Assembly (NCBI RefSeq): GCF_027943255.1
Contig: NC_072895.1
Span: 84,942,001-85,006,000, forward strand
DNA length: 64,000 nucleotides
Source: Anastrepha obliqua
Taxonomy: Eukaryota > Arthropoda > Insecta > Diptera > Tephritidae
Reading direction: 5' to 3'
Shown here one piece after another: positions 21,165 through 32,254 of the stretch. The position numbers and the translations under genes are program-made. How positions within the stretch are numbered: position 1 is the first letter of the stretch; each line of letters starts with the position of its first letter. The notes under the pieces were generated by a model, which searched no databases, had not been told where the DNA came from, and was given only the letters and a program-made list of their open reading frames with translations.

Positions 21165-22440
21165 TTATCGGCATTGAGTTGATTGACAACCATATTTTCG
21201 AGCATATAAGAATTTGTACAGAATAAGAAGTCTCTTGAGTTTTGGAGGAAAACTGGGCATTACGCAAGCAGAACTGAAGGCATTTCTTGCAATATTGTAG
21301 GCACGTGGGGCGTATGAAGGAAATACTTTGAGACTTGAATATTTGTAGAACAAGAAGTGCGTGCCAACATTTTTCTCCGGCACTATGAGTAGCCGTGATT
21401 TTACTGAAATTCTGGGATACATTCGTTTCGACAAAAGAAATCAGAGAAGTCAACGCTTGCAAACAAACAAATTCGCTTCACTTTCAGCAGTTTGGGACAA
21501 ATTTATTGAAAACAGTCAAAATTGCTGCAAGCCGGGGGTTTATATTACCGTAGATAAGCAACTTTTCCCAACGAAGCCCAGGTGCAGATTTACCCAGTAT
21601 ATGACAAACAAAACCTATAAATTTGGCATACAATTTTGGCTGGCGTCTGATGTAGAGACGAAATATGTGGTAAAGGGCTTTCCGCATTTAGAAAAAGGCG
21701 AGGCTTGAAATGCCTCAACCATCCCAAGCGAATTTGTTGTAATGCAACTTCTTGAACCGTATACCACAGAGGGTAGAACTGCCGACAACTTTTTTACAAG
21801 TATTCCTTTTGCGTTAACATTAAATCTCTAAATATTATATACTTCGTTGCTTGGAACAAGACGCGCAAACAAGAGGGAACTGCCGAAACCTTGCAAACTG
21901 AAAAAACGCAGCATGGCAAGTTTCTCAACGTTGTTGTACCAATCCAAAAGATGCACCCTGATATATATATAATTGGCGCGTACACCCTTTTTGGGTGTTT
22001 GTCCGAGATTTTCCTCTATTGGTATAGAATGGTAGTCACGCGCCAACCCATTCGGCTGCGGCGGCCGCCTTACCAAACCAAATAAAAAACTAATTATACT
22101 AAGTACAACATCTAAACACATCAAAATGTATAAAGCTGCTAAGAAATTACCAGAAACTGTATCGTTTTATAATAGAAAAAAATTTGGAGTAGATGTCACT
22201 GATCAAATGGCACGAAAACATACGGTGAAATCAGATTCCAGAAGTTGGTCACTTCAAGTGTTTTCCAGTATTTTAGATTTAGCCGGAATAATTAGTGGGA
22301 TATTGTTCAAAAACACATCAGGAGAAAATATCTCACGGAAAGACTTTTGTTTAGATTAGCAGAAGAAGTTGCTTCAGAATTTCATACATCAAGGCAAAAA
22401 CGAAAAGTCAAACGTCGACAAAGTCAACGAAATGGTGCTG
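21165..22440 (+). pseudogene. piggyBac-like transposase, broken
   Basis: A broken first part reads FEHIRICTE then LGGKLGITQAELKAFLAIL and ARGAYEGNTLRLEYL through frameshifts (21195-21340). The open run 21361-21708 has TFFSGTMSSRDFTEILGYIRFD, then VYITVDKQLFPTKPRCRFTQYM and KFGIQFWLASDVETKYVVKGFP, the DDE_Tnp_1_7 core with the first catalytic Asp in TVDKQ. Next come TADNFFTSIPFALTL (second Asp in ADNFFTS) and a decayed RELPK..K. region, then the SINE. Beyond it, ETVSFYNRKKFGVDVTDQMARKHTVKS has the third Asp in GVDVTDQM, followed by WSLQVFSSILDLAGI and RKVKRRQSQ. The Cys-rich C-terminus has been replaced by the mariner insertion. Confidence 0.85.
21961..22069 (-). repeat. SINE copy inside piggyBac-like transposase, internally deleted
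   Basis: Minus-strand orientation: head GGCGGCCGCCGCAGCCGAATGG to GACTACCATTC, then a jump to TCGGACAAACACCCAAAAAG and GGGTGTACGCGCCAATTATAT. B box and nearly all the body are missing. It interrupts the piggyBac frame between RCT and the LILST-type block. Confidence 0.9.
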
Positions 22441-23215
22441 GAAAACCATCACACCATCATTTAAGTTTGAGGGAGGTACCTCGTGACCTTAGCGTATCTC
22501 ACGAATCAATTTGCTTCATTTTACACCATCAATTGGACATGAGACGCTAAGACGCGTGGCTGCTCCGCTCATTCCAAGACAATGGAATTTCTTTCGAAAA
22601 ATTCTTCGAAAGACGGTGACTGAAGACATGCTTGAGCAAGTGACTTCGGAACCAACGTTTATCCAGCGCATGATAATAAATGATGAGACGTGGGTATATA
22701 AGTTTGACAAGCAAACCAGTCAACAGACGGCAGAATGGCGTTATCTACATGAGCCGAAACCCAAACACCACGTCAAAGTCGGTCAAAAGCGAAAGTCATG
22801 GTACTCGTTTCCTTTGATTATCATGGTCTTGTGCACCTGGAATTCATTCCGAATGGTTCTAGGGTAAATAAAGAATGTTATTTGGAAGTTATGCGACGTT
22901 TGAGAGAGAGTGTGCGTAGGAAACGGCCCAATTTGAGCAAATAAATCTCATGGATATTGCATCATGATAACGCACCGTCTCACAAGGCTCATATTGTGAA
23001 CACTTTTTTTTAACAAAAACTCGACAAATTTAGCCTTCTGTGACTTTTTGCTTTCCCAAAACTTAAATTGCCACTCCGCGGTTGCCGCTTTGAGTCGATA
23101 GAGGTCATTAAAGAGAATTCGCTGAAGGAGCACCTCTAACAGGTGCTTTGATGACTGGACTAATCATTGGTCTCACATCCATTCGAAGGCGATAAAATAA
23201 ATTTTGATGATTAAA
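22440..23215 (+). pseudogene. mariner transposase inside piggyBac-like element, 5'-truncated
   Basis: Begins mid-HTH with LSLREVPRDLSVSHESICFIL, then through frameshifts RRVAAPLIPRQWNFFRK and TVTEDMLEQVTSEPTFIQRMIINDETWVYKFDKQTSQQTAEW (first Asp in NDETW). HGLVHLEFIPNG-type, then LHHDNAPSHKAHIVNTFF (second Asp) and NLAFCDFLLFPKLKLPLRG (third Asp) follow. The gap between second and third Asp is shorter than 34 residues, indicating a deletion. It ends near WHKCI-type wording by about 23215. The 5' part is missing and no inverted repeats were found. Confidence 0.8.
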
Positions 23216-23551
23216 CAATTATTTGGCGTTTTATTGAATAATTTCCGGTACTTTTTTCACAGAATGTACACACAAAAAAATATACCCGGGAAATGTATAC
23301 ACAGCAAAATATACCTATGTAGAAACAGTGACCGACAAACTGTAAACAGTTAAGTGTTTTGTTATTTGGTAATGTCTATAAATCCATTTATCTATTGTAA
23401 TTAATATGGTTCAACTTTTTTGGCATTTTCTAAGAGTGAATAAGGACTGAAAGCCACAAAAAGCATTTTTTCTATACACCAGTCACTTTGACTGATTTTG
23501 GTAGAAATAGATTTATTTAAATAGCTGGTAAATCTAGAGTTAAATAAAAGT

Positions 23552-23615
23552 GATCCCGAACTAGTCCCGAGATCCAGGGACTGTAATACCGAAATCTTGA
23601 AAATCCCGATATCAT
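23552..23615 (+). repeat. flanking repeat right of the piggyBac-like element
   Basis: GATCCCGAACTAGTCCCGAG then ATCCAGGGACTGTAATACCG and AAAATCCCGAT. Direct-orientation relative of 20810-20866 on the other side of the element. Confidence 0.7.
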
Positions 23616-24476
23616 AAAATCAGAAACATTTACCTTCCTAATGTGTATGTGCAATCATACTTATGCAGCTGCCACCGTTTGAATACAAACATTATTTATG
23701 CTGCTTTCGAGCGATACTTAGTCAGAAAATCAGCGTGGTGAAATTCAGTTATTCAACTAGTTTTGCACCACTACTAGTTTGAGGTTGATTTGCAAGATTT
23801 TTTCTCCTGTTTGTTTGAATAACTGTCTTCTCTTTCGTTTACGTTCAACAAGCTGGTAATTTATTTCGGTAAAGTAGTTTCTGAGTTATTCAAAGGTAGT
23901 TTAGACTTCATTTAAGTGGAATAGGTTATCTTTTATTTGTTTTTTTTTGTTTTTTTGTTGATTAATTGTCATTGCGTGTGGTGTATAGTTTCCACGATGC
24001 TCAAATCTATAATATAAAAATGAATCGCAAAATTTGTTGGTAAGGGCATAACTCAACAACGCATGGGCCAATCTTAACAATTCTTTTTTAAATGTTCCCT
24101 GAAGTCCAAGAATGGTTTGTGCGGCGAGAAAAATTCGAATAATTTCCGGGGAAACCCTAAAACAGCCCTATTATTTTTCCCATACAAATATTGCGCGTTC
24201 ATGTGTGTGCGTGTTCGCGTTGGAGGATTTAATGCATTCACACAAAAGTGATAATATCGTGAACCCGACCAAATTGAAAAGCCAAAAAATGTAAGTGCTA
24301 TAGATTTGATTGACCTCGCTATATTCTTTCTTTTGTTTTAGTTTCAGAACGAGTAAAGGTATGATTTTATTCACAAATAATAAATAAAAAAAAGGTAAGT
24401 TAATTCTAAGAATAATCATGCAGGGCTGAACAAATCCAAACATATTTTAAGAATACCAAAAGATAAACATTAGCGA

Positions 24477-24788
24477 CCGCCGTAGCCGAATGGGTTGGTG
24501 CGTGATTACCATTCGGAATTCACAGAGAGAACGTAGGTTCGAATCTCGGTGAAACACCAAAATTAAGAAAAATATTTTTCTAATAGCGGTCGCCCCTCAG
24601 CAGGCAATGGCAAACCTCCGAGTGTATTTCTGTCATGAAAAAGCTCCTCATAAAAATATCTTCCGTTCGGAGTCGGCTTGAAACTGTAGGTCCCTCCATT
24701 TGTGGAACAACATCAAGACGCACACCACAAATAGGAGGAGGAGCTCGGCTAAACACCCAAAAAGGGTGTACGCGCCAAATATATATAT
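24477..24788 (+). repeat. tRNA-derived SINE, full length
   Basis: This is the best reference copy in the window. Head has A box TAGCCGAATGGGTTGG and B box GGTTCGAATCTC; body is complete; 3' end reads CTCGGCTAAACACCCAAAAA then GGGTGTACGCGCCAAATATAT. AAAGATAAACAT occurs on both sides (24459-24470 and 24789-24800) and is probably the target duplication. Confidence 0.95.
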
Positions 24789-24874
24789 AAAGATAAACAT
24801 ATATATTTTAAGAAGAACAAAAACAAAGATATGTTAAGAATAACAAAAGACAAACATTATTAATTAATCTAGAA

Positions 24875-25027
24875 AACCCATGTTTCACACATGGTCAATT
24901 GTATGTTGCCTGTTCCCGTGTTGGAAAGCCATCAGATTTGTTTGTATATTCACCAGGTAATCAAAGAAAAAACATTGTAAATCATACCATAAAGCACTAC
25001 AACAAAAATAAAACAGATTATTGTTAA
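24875..25027 (+). pseudogene. Helitron helicase C-terminal remnant
   Basis: An open run reads NPCFTHGQLYVACSRVGKPS, then DLFVYSPGNQRKNIVNHTIK, to a TAA at 25025-25027. THGQLYVACSRV is helicase motif VI of the PIF1-type helicase domain of Helitron Rep/Hel proteins, where HGQLYVALSRV is usual. Only the last 50 residues of a protein normally over 1,000 long remain. Confidence 0.85.
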
Positions 25028-25493
25028 TAATTATGAATCATTTGATTTACAATAAAGCGATTGCTGAAAATACTTATATACGTTTTGTTTCATTATTCTT
25101 TATTATATCGGTTATTAACCCTATGTTAATAATAATAATAATAAGTAAATAATTATCTCTATGTTTTGTCATTGAAGCACCCATGTCACCTTTAGGTTCC
25201 CACTATCCCTTTAGATTATTTTTCAATCAGGTTTGAACCTTAAGTTCCCTTCTTAGTTTGAAGCCCTCTGGCAAACATCCCAGTCGAGGTTTTTAGTGGG
25301 TCCGAAGTTCGTGGAAGCGAAGATACTTAGGTCACCCGAGCTGACCCTTTTCTTGAATTCTCCTGAACAGAACCGTCACCATGATGATAGGGCGGTGTGT
25401 GAGGGTCAGCAGAGTAAAAACATCTTAAGGTCGAAATATAAACTGGCACATTCAAAATCTATTTGTCAGAACGAAGTCTGTTGGGTCCGCTAG

Positions 25494-26107
25494 TATAATA
25501 TAAAATTATGTTCATACGTAAAAGTCTGAAACTAGAGTTTATCGCTCGATAAAAATTAGAAGGTTTAGAAAATTTGCACATTCATGCTTTTGGCATAAGC
25601 GGGACGATGTCTCTGGGGTGTTCCACCTCAAATGGTGCAGATACGTAGCCGAAAGTTACTCGGTGATTTTCGAGATTGCTGAACACGAATCTGTAGACAG
25701 AATTTTAAAATTCGAGCTCAGGGATCCTATGCAGAGAAAGATTTTTCAAAACATCTCCAGAGATTGCTTGAAATAAAAACAGTTTAAACATTTTTGGTTC
25801 AATATGTCGAATATTTTTGAAAGCTTTTTTGCTTTTGTTTGCAGAAAACTCCGAAAACCTCCGCAATTTAATTTTTTTTTATTTGAATACGACATTTTGA
25901 ATTTTTAAAATCTGCGAGCAGATTCGCATCCAGTGATCCCAAAATTGCTCAAAAAAATATCTGTTTTTTTTATTTGCTTCCATAAAATATTATACCGGAA
26001 GTGAGACAATAAGTAATATGATTAATAAGAAACACAAAACTTGGAAGAAAGAGTGATATTGAAGAGCTATGTTGCTTTACAGCCACACAAAAAAACAAAA
26101 AATATTA
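25494..26107. other. no recognised feature
   Basis: AT-rich intergenic sequence with nothing recognised. Confidence 0.45.
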
Positions 26108-26108
26108 A

Positions 26109-26252
26109 TAACTGGCTAGTACACCTCTGTTAGGTGTTTGGCCAAGCTCCTCCTCCTATTTGTGGTGTGTGTCTTGATGTTGTTCCACAAATGGAGGGTC
26201 CTACAGCTATAAGTCGACCCCGAACGGCAAATGGTTTTTTATGAGGAGGTTT
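26109..26252 (-). repeat. SINE 3' half
   Basis: Minus-strand 3' half: tail TACACCTCTGTTAGGTG, TGGCCAAGCTCC, CTATTTGTGG and CCACAAATGGAGG arms, ending inside the GCCGTTCGG block. It abuts the LINE end that follows. Confidence 0.85.
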
Positions 26253-26254
26253 GA

Positions 26255-26480
26255 GCGCTGTGGCTCTGAAAATATTCGAGGTGGTGCTAGCTGGTGGTAG
26301 CAGAAGAAGAGGAAAGCCTCTACTGCATCGGAAAGATCAGGTGGAGGAAGACTTGGCTTTATAGGAGTACCAAACAGGCGCCGGTTAGCATAAGAAAAAA
26401 ACGTCTGGCGTGCTTTGTTAAACATGGCCACAATCGCTTAAACAGTTATCACGATTGATAATCAAGACGAAAAGAAGAAA
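26255..26480 (+). pseudogene. RTE-like LINE 3' end
   Basis: ALKIFEVVLAGGSRRRGKPLLHRKDQVEEDLAL and RRLA.EKNVWRALLN can be followed through small frameshifts. This is the shared C-terminal block of the LINE found at 32.3, 43.5, 46.7, 52.7 and 61.9 kb. The 3' end reads GTTATCACGATTGATAATCA with a decayed AAG-type tail. Confidence 0.75.
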
Positions 26481-26511
26481 GTAACTCTATTCAAAATTTT
26501 GGGGTTGGTGG

Positions 26512-26818
26512 ATGCCGTAGCCGAATGGGTTGGTGCGTGACTACCATTCGGAATTCAGAGAAAACGTAGGTTCGAATCTCGGTGAAACACCAAATTTAGG
26601 AAAAACATTGTTCTAATAGCGGTCGCCCCTCGGTAGACAATAGCAAACTTCCGAGCGTATTTCTGCCATGAAAAAGTTCTTCATAAAAATATCTGCCGTT
26701 CGGAGTCGGCTTGAAACTGTAGGTCCCTCCATTTGTGGAACAACATCAAGAAGCACACCACAAACAGGAGGAGGAGCTCGGCCCAACTACGCACAAATTA
26801 CATACATATATATATATT
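26512..26818 (+). repeat. tRNA-derived SINE, full length
   Basis: A box TAGCCGAATGGGTTGG, B box GGTTCGAATCTC, complete body, 3' end CTCGGCCCAACTACG with the terminal CGCGCC block degraded, and a TA tail. Confidence 0.9.
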
Positions 26819-28639
26819 CAAAACACTGTATGTTTTACCTAAAGTGGTGAAACTGAACTTAAAAATCAAATTTGGTGCAGTATAATGGAGAGATGACGCA
26901 AAAATACCATATAAATATATGATAGCAGCAGAGAGAGTCTTGGAAATATTTTGCCTCAGTCATCAATATTTTGTAGTTTATGTAGACTTGATTATCGAGC
27001 TGTCTCTTTTTTATCGGACAATATGTGAACATTTGCAAAACTGATCATTTCACAGTAAATAATGGACTTGATTGACACCTCATTGGCACCCAAAAGTCAC
27101 ATACATACTTATCTCCTCGTATTAATAGTTCGTAGAACAATTCCTGTAAATTAAATTTTTTTTGCAAATTTAAAAATCATTGTTAGGTCATTAAAGGTAA
27201 CTGATTCTTAAAAAACGTTTACATGACTTCCAAATACCAACAAATAAATGTCATTCAAACCAAATCGGTGAGAAAAAATAAAGTCATTAAACGTAACTTG
27301 CTTTTTTCTCGTTTCTCCATTTACTATAAATGACCTCATTTCAAAAGTGTTTACTAAACATGCAGTTAATATAACTGAAATGCTTTCCAGTAGAATAAAT
27401 TTCAAATTAATTTCAACTACAGCCAATTTTCTGTGCTCTCTGCTTTTTAAAAATGATTTTAATAATTCAGCATTGCGGTTCATTCACGACTCAGTACCCA
27501 GCAACAGCAGCCAACAAAAGTAACAATTCATTGCTTTCATTTTTCACAATGCTGCTATTTATTCACCAGGAGTACACGTACACATGCATATACATACATA
27601 CATATAATGGCATTCAGATGTTTACAATAGACATTTCATCTATGCTATGCTTTCAGCGTGAATTTTATTCTATGGAAAGAAATAAATACAAATGCCAATC
27701 AGTGTCGCCAACTCTCTGCTTTTCCACATTAATATATAGTTTTGTTGCAATTTCCCGTTATTCTCCTCCTTATTTACTGATTTAAAATTCCCCGGTGGTA
27801 GTTGAGAGGCCAGCAATACGTCGACGCCTCTGCACAAACCGCTGCCAAAAAAGGCAAAATGGTAAAGAGTAAAAACGAAAACAAAATTGTACCGTTAACG
27901 AGCAGTGGTAACATTGAATGGCAGTGAGCCTCTTTGAAGCATGGGAATAAAGGGGAAACTCAGTATAATTTGAAAATAATACAGTAAAAGAAGAGAGAGA
28001 ACCGCGTTGGCACCTATCAATGGAAGTCCATTAAAAAACAGTCAATCACAGCTATGAACTGGCTCCGTTGGTGTTTATATTATATTTGCATTTCAGTGTG
28101 AAGACATATTGGCAGGTTTTGTTCATAATTTTCAACTCATAATAGAGTATGAAGAGTGTAAACCACAATATTTGTGGTTGTGCAAATCAGAGTGCTGTTT
28201 TTGATGACTTGTTTGGTTTAAAATTTTCTATTTAAACAGCAAAAAATCAACTCTTTTATTCTTAAATACATTCTTGAATTATAAATATAATGAAAATAAT
28301 AATGAAAAGTTTGGTCTTAGTAAAAAATATTTAAAAGGCTCTAGAATATGTTTAGAAAGGTGTAATATTTCAAGATATTCGAAGGAATACTGTTCGTAAA
28401 GGTAAAGGTGGTCTTATTATAGAAACACAGCTCGACTGGGTAAATTCCAAGGGATGGATGCAAATTTGTCCAACTAAAGGATCTCTTCAGTTAAGGTGGA
28501 AGAAGAAAATAACCCTTTTTAGAGTTAAGTCACGATGCCTGATATCTGATAAGTTGTTACAAAATATTAGATGAAGCAAAAAGGTATGAGTATTTTCCGC
28601 TGGAGGTCTTTAACGATGCAAAAACAGTTACCAGTCATA
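26819..28639. other. no recognised feature; short tandem duplication
   Basis: AT-rich sequence with no recognised gene. Near the end (28616-28690) GCAAAAACAGT.ACCAGTCATA occurs twice about 47 bp apart. Confidence 0.45.
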
Positions 28640-28939
28640 AAAATATATATAAACATATAAATATGCAAAAACAGTAACCAGTCATACAAAATATACGGCA
28701 CTTTACACTTCATAAAAAGTTTTGTGTTTGGTGAAGCCAAATTGTGTTACAGCGTGTCAAAATGGGGGGAAGAAAGCGAGAATTCGATATGTTCTTTTGT
28801 TCTACTATCTGGTGTTTTTAGCTCCATGAGAACTATCGACATCGATAACTATGGTTTAATAGCTGAGAATGACAAAGTGTGTTGACATTTCTTTTGAAAT
28901 GAGTAAGAAGTTGTCGTTACGATGAATGGCGGCCGCTAT

Positions 28940-29200
28940 TGAACAATGCTGACTGAATTTTTCTTCCCAAAAATTAATCAGCTAAACATCAACTACATTT
29001 GATTTTAACAAAACGGCACAGATTGCCATGCAACGCGCTTAACAAACGATTTATTGCAATATTCAAGCCACCATTGACGTCATACGACCAGATTTATTGG
29101 AAAAATCAAAAATAGAACCGATTCAAAGGACCATGCGATTCGCTTGTAGCCGCCATGAAATAAAACGCCCAAAAATTTATTCCAACAATATTTTTGTTTT
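28940..29200 (+). pseudogene. DD41D-type transposase fragment
   Basis: Through stops, the plus strand reads MLTEFFFPKINQLNINYI, then F.QNGTDCHATRLTNDLLQ, matching the GERYxxMIxxFFxPK and FQQDGATCHT blocks of the rosa-like transposase. The second catalytic Asp appears replaced (QNGT). Confidence 0.55.
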
Positions 29201-29269
29201 GTCTCATTTTAAATTAAATTCTTCCTGATACAAGAAAATGAAAGCTCGGAGTGGGCAACCAACAAAAAA

Positions 29270-29480
29270 GGGCGCTGTGTATGGAATGCAATATCAAAAC
29301 GGTGATTCCAACCATTCAACTCTGATAGGGAAATCGTCGAAAACGTTGATGAAATCACGAAAACCATCGTGTCGAACCGGTTGCTTCCATTGCGCAGAAA
29401 TTAAAGGTTAGAAAAACTGTTTGGCATCATCTGTATACGGATAATTACAATTATGTTAGCTCATCGTTGAAATAAAGCGA
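29270..29480 (+). pseudogene. mariner HTH fragment
   Basis: SDREIVENVDEITKTIVSNRL then, after a frameshift, VASIAQKLKVRKTVWHHLYT. This resembles the second HTH of several mariner transposases (SIAxEL....TVWNHL). Only about 60 codons remain. Confidence 0.45.
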
Positions 29481-29696
29481 AAAAATTTTGAGAGCTTTTT
29501 ATTTCACCCAATATATGTAAATGGGAAAATGTTATGTCAGAATAGCTAGATTTTCAAGATTTTGGACTTCCGTATCAATGACAATTGTTTTGGCTGTGAG
29601 TTCCTAGTCAGTTTTCTTGGCCGAGAACGTTGAAGAAATGAAATCCCAACTCTAATAACCGATTTATAAAATGGTATATATATTCATATATATATG

Positions 29697-29960
29697 TAAT
29701 GGGCGGATACATTATTTTTTCGGTGTTTGGCCGAGCTCCTCCTAAGCTTTGTAATGTGCGTCTGTTATTCGATAAATTGAAGGACCTACAGGTTTCAGCC
29801 GCTGACTGATGGCTTCCTATGGAAAACTTTTCATGACAGAAATACACTCGGAAGTCCATTGCTTGCCGAGGTGCGACCGCTTGAGAAAAAATCTTTCCTA
29901 TCATTTGCTTTTTCATGCCCACAGCAAGTTTCGAACCCGACTTCTACGGAATGGCAGTAG
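29697..29960 (-). repeat. old SINE copy
   Basis: Diverged minus-strand copy: CGGTGTTTGGCCGAGCTCCT, AGGACCTACAGGTTTCAGCC, CATGACAGAAATACACTCGG and GCTTGCCGAGGTGCGACCGC are recognisable, with substitutions throughout the hairpin arms. The head is too decayed to find both boxes. Confidence 0.75.
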
Positions 29961-30124
29961 CGCACACATCCATTCAGTGACGACGACCGCAGATGGCAAT
30001 ACATGATTGAAATGATGCTTCAAAAATGAGCAAGAGAGCGGCCGCTTAGTGCAAATAAATATACCTGGTACTAAGCTCTCCTCTGTGATGGGCGTTTCAG
30101 ACTCTGGTTTTGGTTATCTCAACC

Positions 30125-30945
30125 TGAGCCAGAATATTTCAATTTCAATTTATTTGTTTTGTTTTGTACATAATAAGAAAAGGTCTTGCGGTAGTACATC
30201 TTCTTATGATTCTAGAATACGCGGATAGTATACATAAAAATGCTGCTTAAAATTTAAAACTATCTTAACTACTCGTATTAAACTTGTAGACAAAAACTTT
30301 GTATAAGAAGTGAGAAAAAGATGATGGGAACGGGAGAAGGAAAGAAGGATTAAAGGTTAAAAGTAGTTAAAACTTGCAGTTTTCAAGCACCTTGCTCGTT
30401 TTATACGCTTTATTGTAGTTGGTATAGAATTCCATAGTTTCATGGCTCTAACAAAGAATATGATACATTCGGAACAATGAGTGATTTAACAAGTTTTAAT
30501 TTAGTTTGCCATCACAGTAAGTAGGCAATACAATATAGCTTCCTAAGAATATTATATACCTTGTTTACAACAAACTTTACATGGTCAACGCATGAAAATC
30601 TTGAAATTATTCTGAAACCCAGGTCCGCTACTATGTCATCAAAGTTAATATTTACATCATTAATCAATATTGGCGGCAAAGAGCTAAGGTTATATTTTGA
30701 ATGCGAAATAGCAATAGCCTTCGCCTTTGACTCATTTAATTTCAAGTTGTTAGATTAAGACCAGTTAGAAATACGAGTTAGGTCTTCATTAAGCCTTGCT
30801 ATTAAATATTCAATAAGACCAATTGGCCTTGACAGGTAGATCTGAGTGTCATCAGCATAGAGACGAATCGACGAATTTTGGCAACAATCCACAATATCAT
30901 TAATAAAAATACAAAATAAAATTGGACCTTTAACTTACGAAAGCA
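30125..30945 (-). pseudogene. CR1/I-like LINE: RT end, 3' UTR and tail
   Basis: From 30945 leftward: GPILFCIFINDIVDC, SSIRLYADDTQIYLSRPIG (YADD catalytic box intact) and LIARLNEDLTRISNWS, one stop, then NNLKLNESKAKAIAISHSKY and LPPILINDVNINFDDIVADLGF. Farther on is CSECIIFFVRAMKLWNSIPT (30480-30420), the usual C-terminus. The 3' UTR ends in AATAAATTGAAATTGAAAT (30135-30155), a short TTGAAA-type tail. Stops and frameshifts disable it. Confidence 0.8.
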
Positions 30946-32254
30946 ATTGTTTTCCTTCTTTTTTTCCTCTGTGTGGCATCACAATGAACGAATTTGATTC
31001 TTTGTCGCTTGGGCAGCCATTTATCCTAACCTAACTTAAAACTATGAAAGGCGCATTTATTGTTATCTTTTAAGTGAGTTAAGCGAATCAAATTTTTACA
31101 TCCCAATTAGTAAAAGAAAATTATGAAACTATTCGTCTTCTGGGAAGAAAAACACAATAAAGATGGGTTAGCTTCCTGGTTACTGCTAGATTGCTGGAAA
31201 AGAGCTACCAAGAGGAAGTAGTTTTGGAAGTGGAAGCGGTGGTCCCCTGAACTTGGTTCTTAGCTGCACATAGGAGATTGAGTTCTGCCATTCAACGATT
31301 TAAAACATGTTGGACACTTTTTAGTAGATATGGCGCAAACTGAAGGAGTTGGTGGATTTACCTTACCATTCCTAACCAATCCCTAACTGCACCGGATGAG
31401 TGTGATTGTGATTCCGTTTATATTGGATTGGATATATTAGAATTCTCCTCAAACACCTTCTAATCCTAGATGGCCTCAACAGCCCATGAGGCCAAAGTAC
31501 TCATTGCGGCCAAAACCTATTTATGGTAATTGGCAATAATAATGGGGATTTCCTTCTATCGCTGATAACAAGAGTAAATAAAGGTCATCAGTGGCAATAC
31601 CAAGGACAGGTTAGGTATTTTAATCAAATAGTGATGAAATAAAAGACTTCAAATGTCATTGATTCTTCATCTTTTGTTCATTTGCTGAGATCATCACTAA
31701 AAAGTTTTATGTGGCTAGTTCCAAACCCAGTGCACTAAGGCATCGGACCCCTGCAGATTCGATGGGATATTAAATTACAGCATATTCTTTAATTGCTTTA
31801 ATCGCATTGCACAGGTGTCCTTCTTTGACGGTTAATCAGAAGAAAAAGTCTTCAATTTGTAGTGTGTTTCTTGAAGTTGCCTTGGAAAATGAAGTATCCC
31901 CCATTTGTATGCCACCTCTGAAATGCTGATGGTGTACTCAAATTTTAAGTAGACGTAGCTTTGCCATTGGTTGCTGAGCAGCGACCTGAGGGGCTAGCTT
32001 AAATCAATCTAGGACTGACTGCTGCTGTATCCTATGTTTTTTTTAATAAAATTTGATACACTAAACCTGTCAAATTCATTTTTACGATTTTGCTTTGCCC
32101 GTTGTCACAGCTCAATTTCAATACTTTCAACTGATGTTATCTATCAAATCTGCAATTTACTAAAATAAGTTCGATTTCGCTAGAGAATCGCATTAGAAAC
32201 ATTATAATTCGCCATTTCACAAATTAGTAGTAGATATTTTGGTCTTCGTAAGCG
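30946..32254. other. no recognised feature
   Basis: Intergenic sequence. Some segments (31140-31330) have balanced composition but no coding run I can recognise. Confidence 0.4.

Larger units (their letters stand above)
20870..23540 (+). mobile_element. piggyBac-like element with nested SINE and mariner
   Basis: The left end reads CACTAGATTTACTAG. The reverse complement of the right end reads CTCTAGATTTACCAG next to TTAA (23537-23544 region), which fits a piggyBac-type terminal repeat and TTAA target; the left TTAA is mutated to GTAA. Palindromic blocks of the type ACCAGT-N7-ACTGGT lie near the left end (20879-20898 and 21058-21080), and a half-preserved one near the right (23479-23500). The interior holds a transposase remnant (21165-22440), a SINE (21961-22069) and a mariner (22440-23215). 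Confidence 0.8.
24006..25493 (+). mobile_element. Helitron remnant with nested SINE
   Basis: The 5' end reads TCTATAATATAAAAATGAAT after an A (24005), followed by GTTGGTAAGGGCATAACTCA and GCATGGGCCAATCTT, wording characteristic of insect Helitron 5' ends. The 3' end is CCGCTAG before a T (25494), fitting the CTRR terminus and A/T host site of Helitrons, with a weak hairpin (CAGA...TCTG) about 15 bp upstream. A Rep/helicase remnant (24875-25027) confirms the class. A SINE (24477-24788) and a TAA-type microsatellite (25128-25145) lie inside. At 1488 bp it is a deletion derivative of an autonomous element. Confidence 0.8.

Noticed and set aside
21067..21462. 131-codon minus-strand frame
   Set aside because: It is antisense to the piggyBac-like transposase, where the plus strand gives family motifs.
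24477..24560. Possible functional tRNA gene (A box, B box)
   Set aside because: The same head occurs in many copies followed by one conserved non-tRNA body, the acceptor stem does not pair, and copies have target duplications. It is a SINE head, not a tRNA gene.
25128..25145. AAT-type run as an AU-rich regulatory element
   Set aside because: It is a plain trinucleotide microsatellite inside the Helitron remnant.
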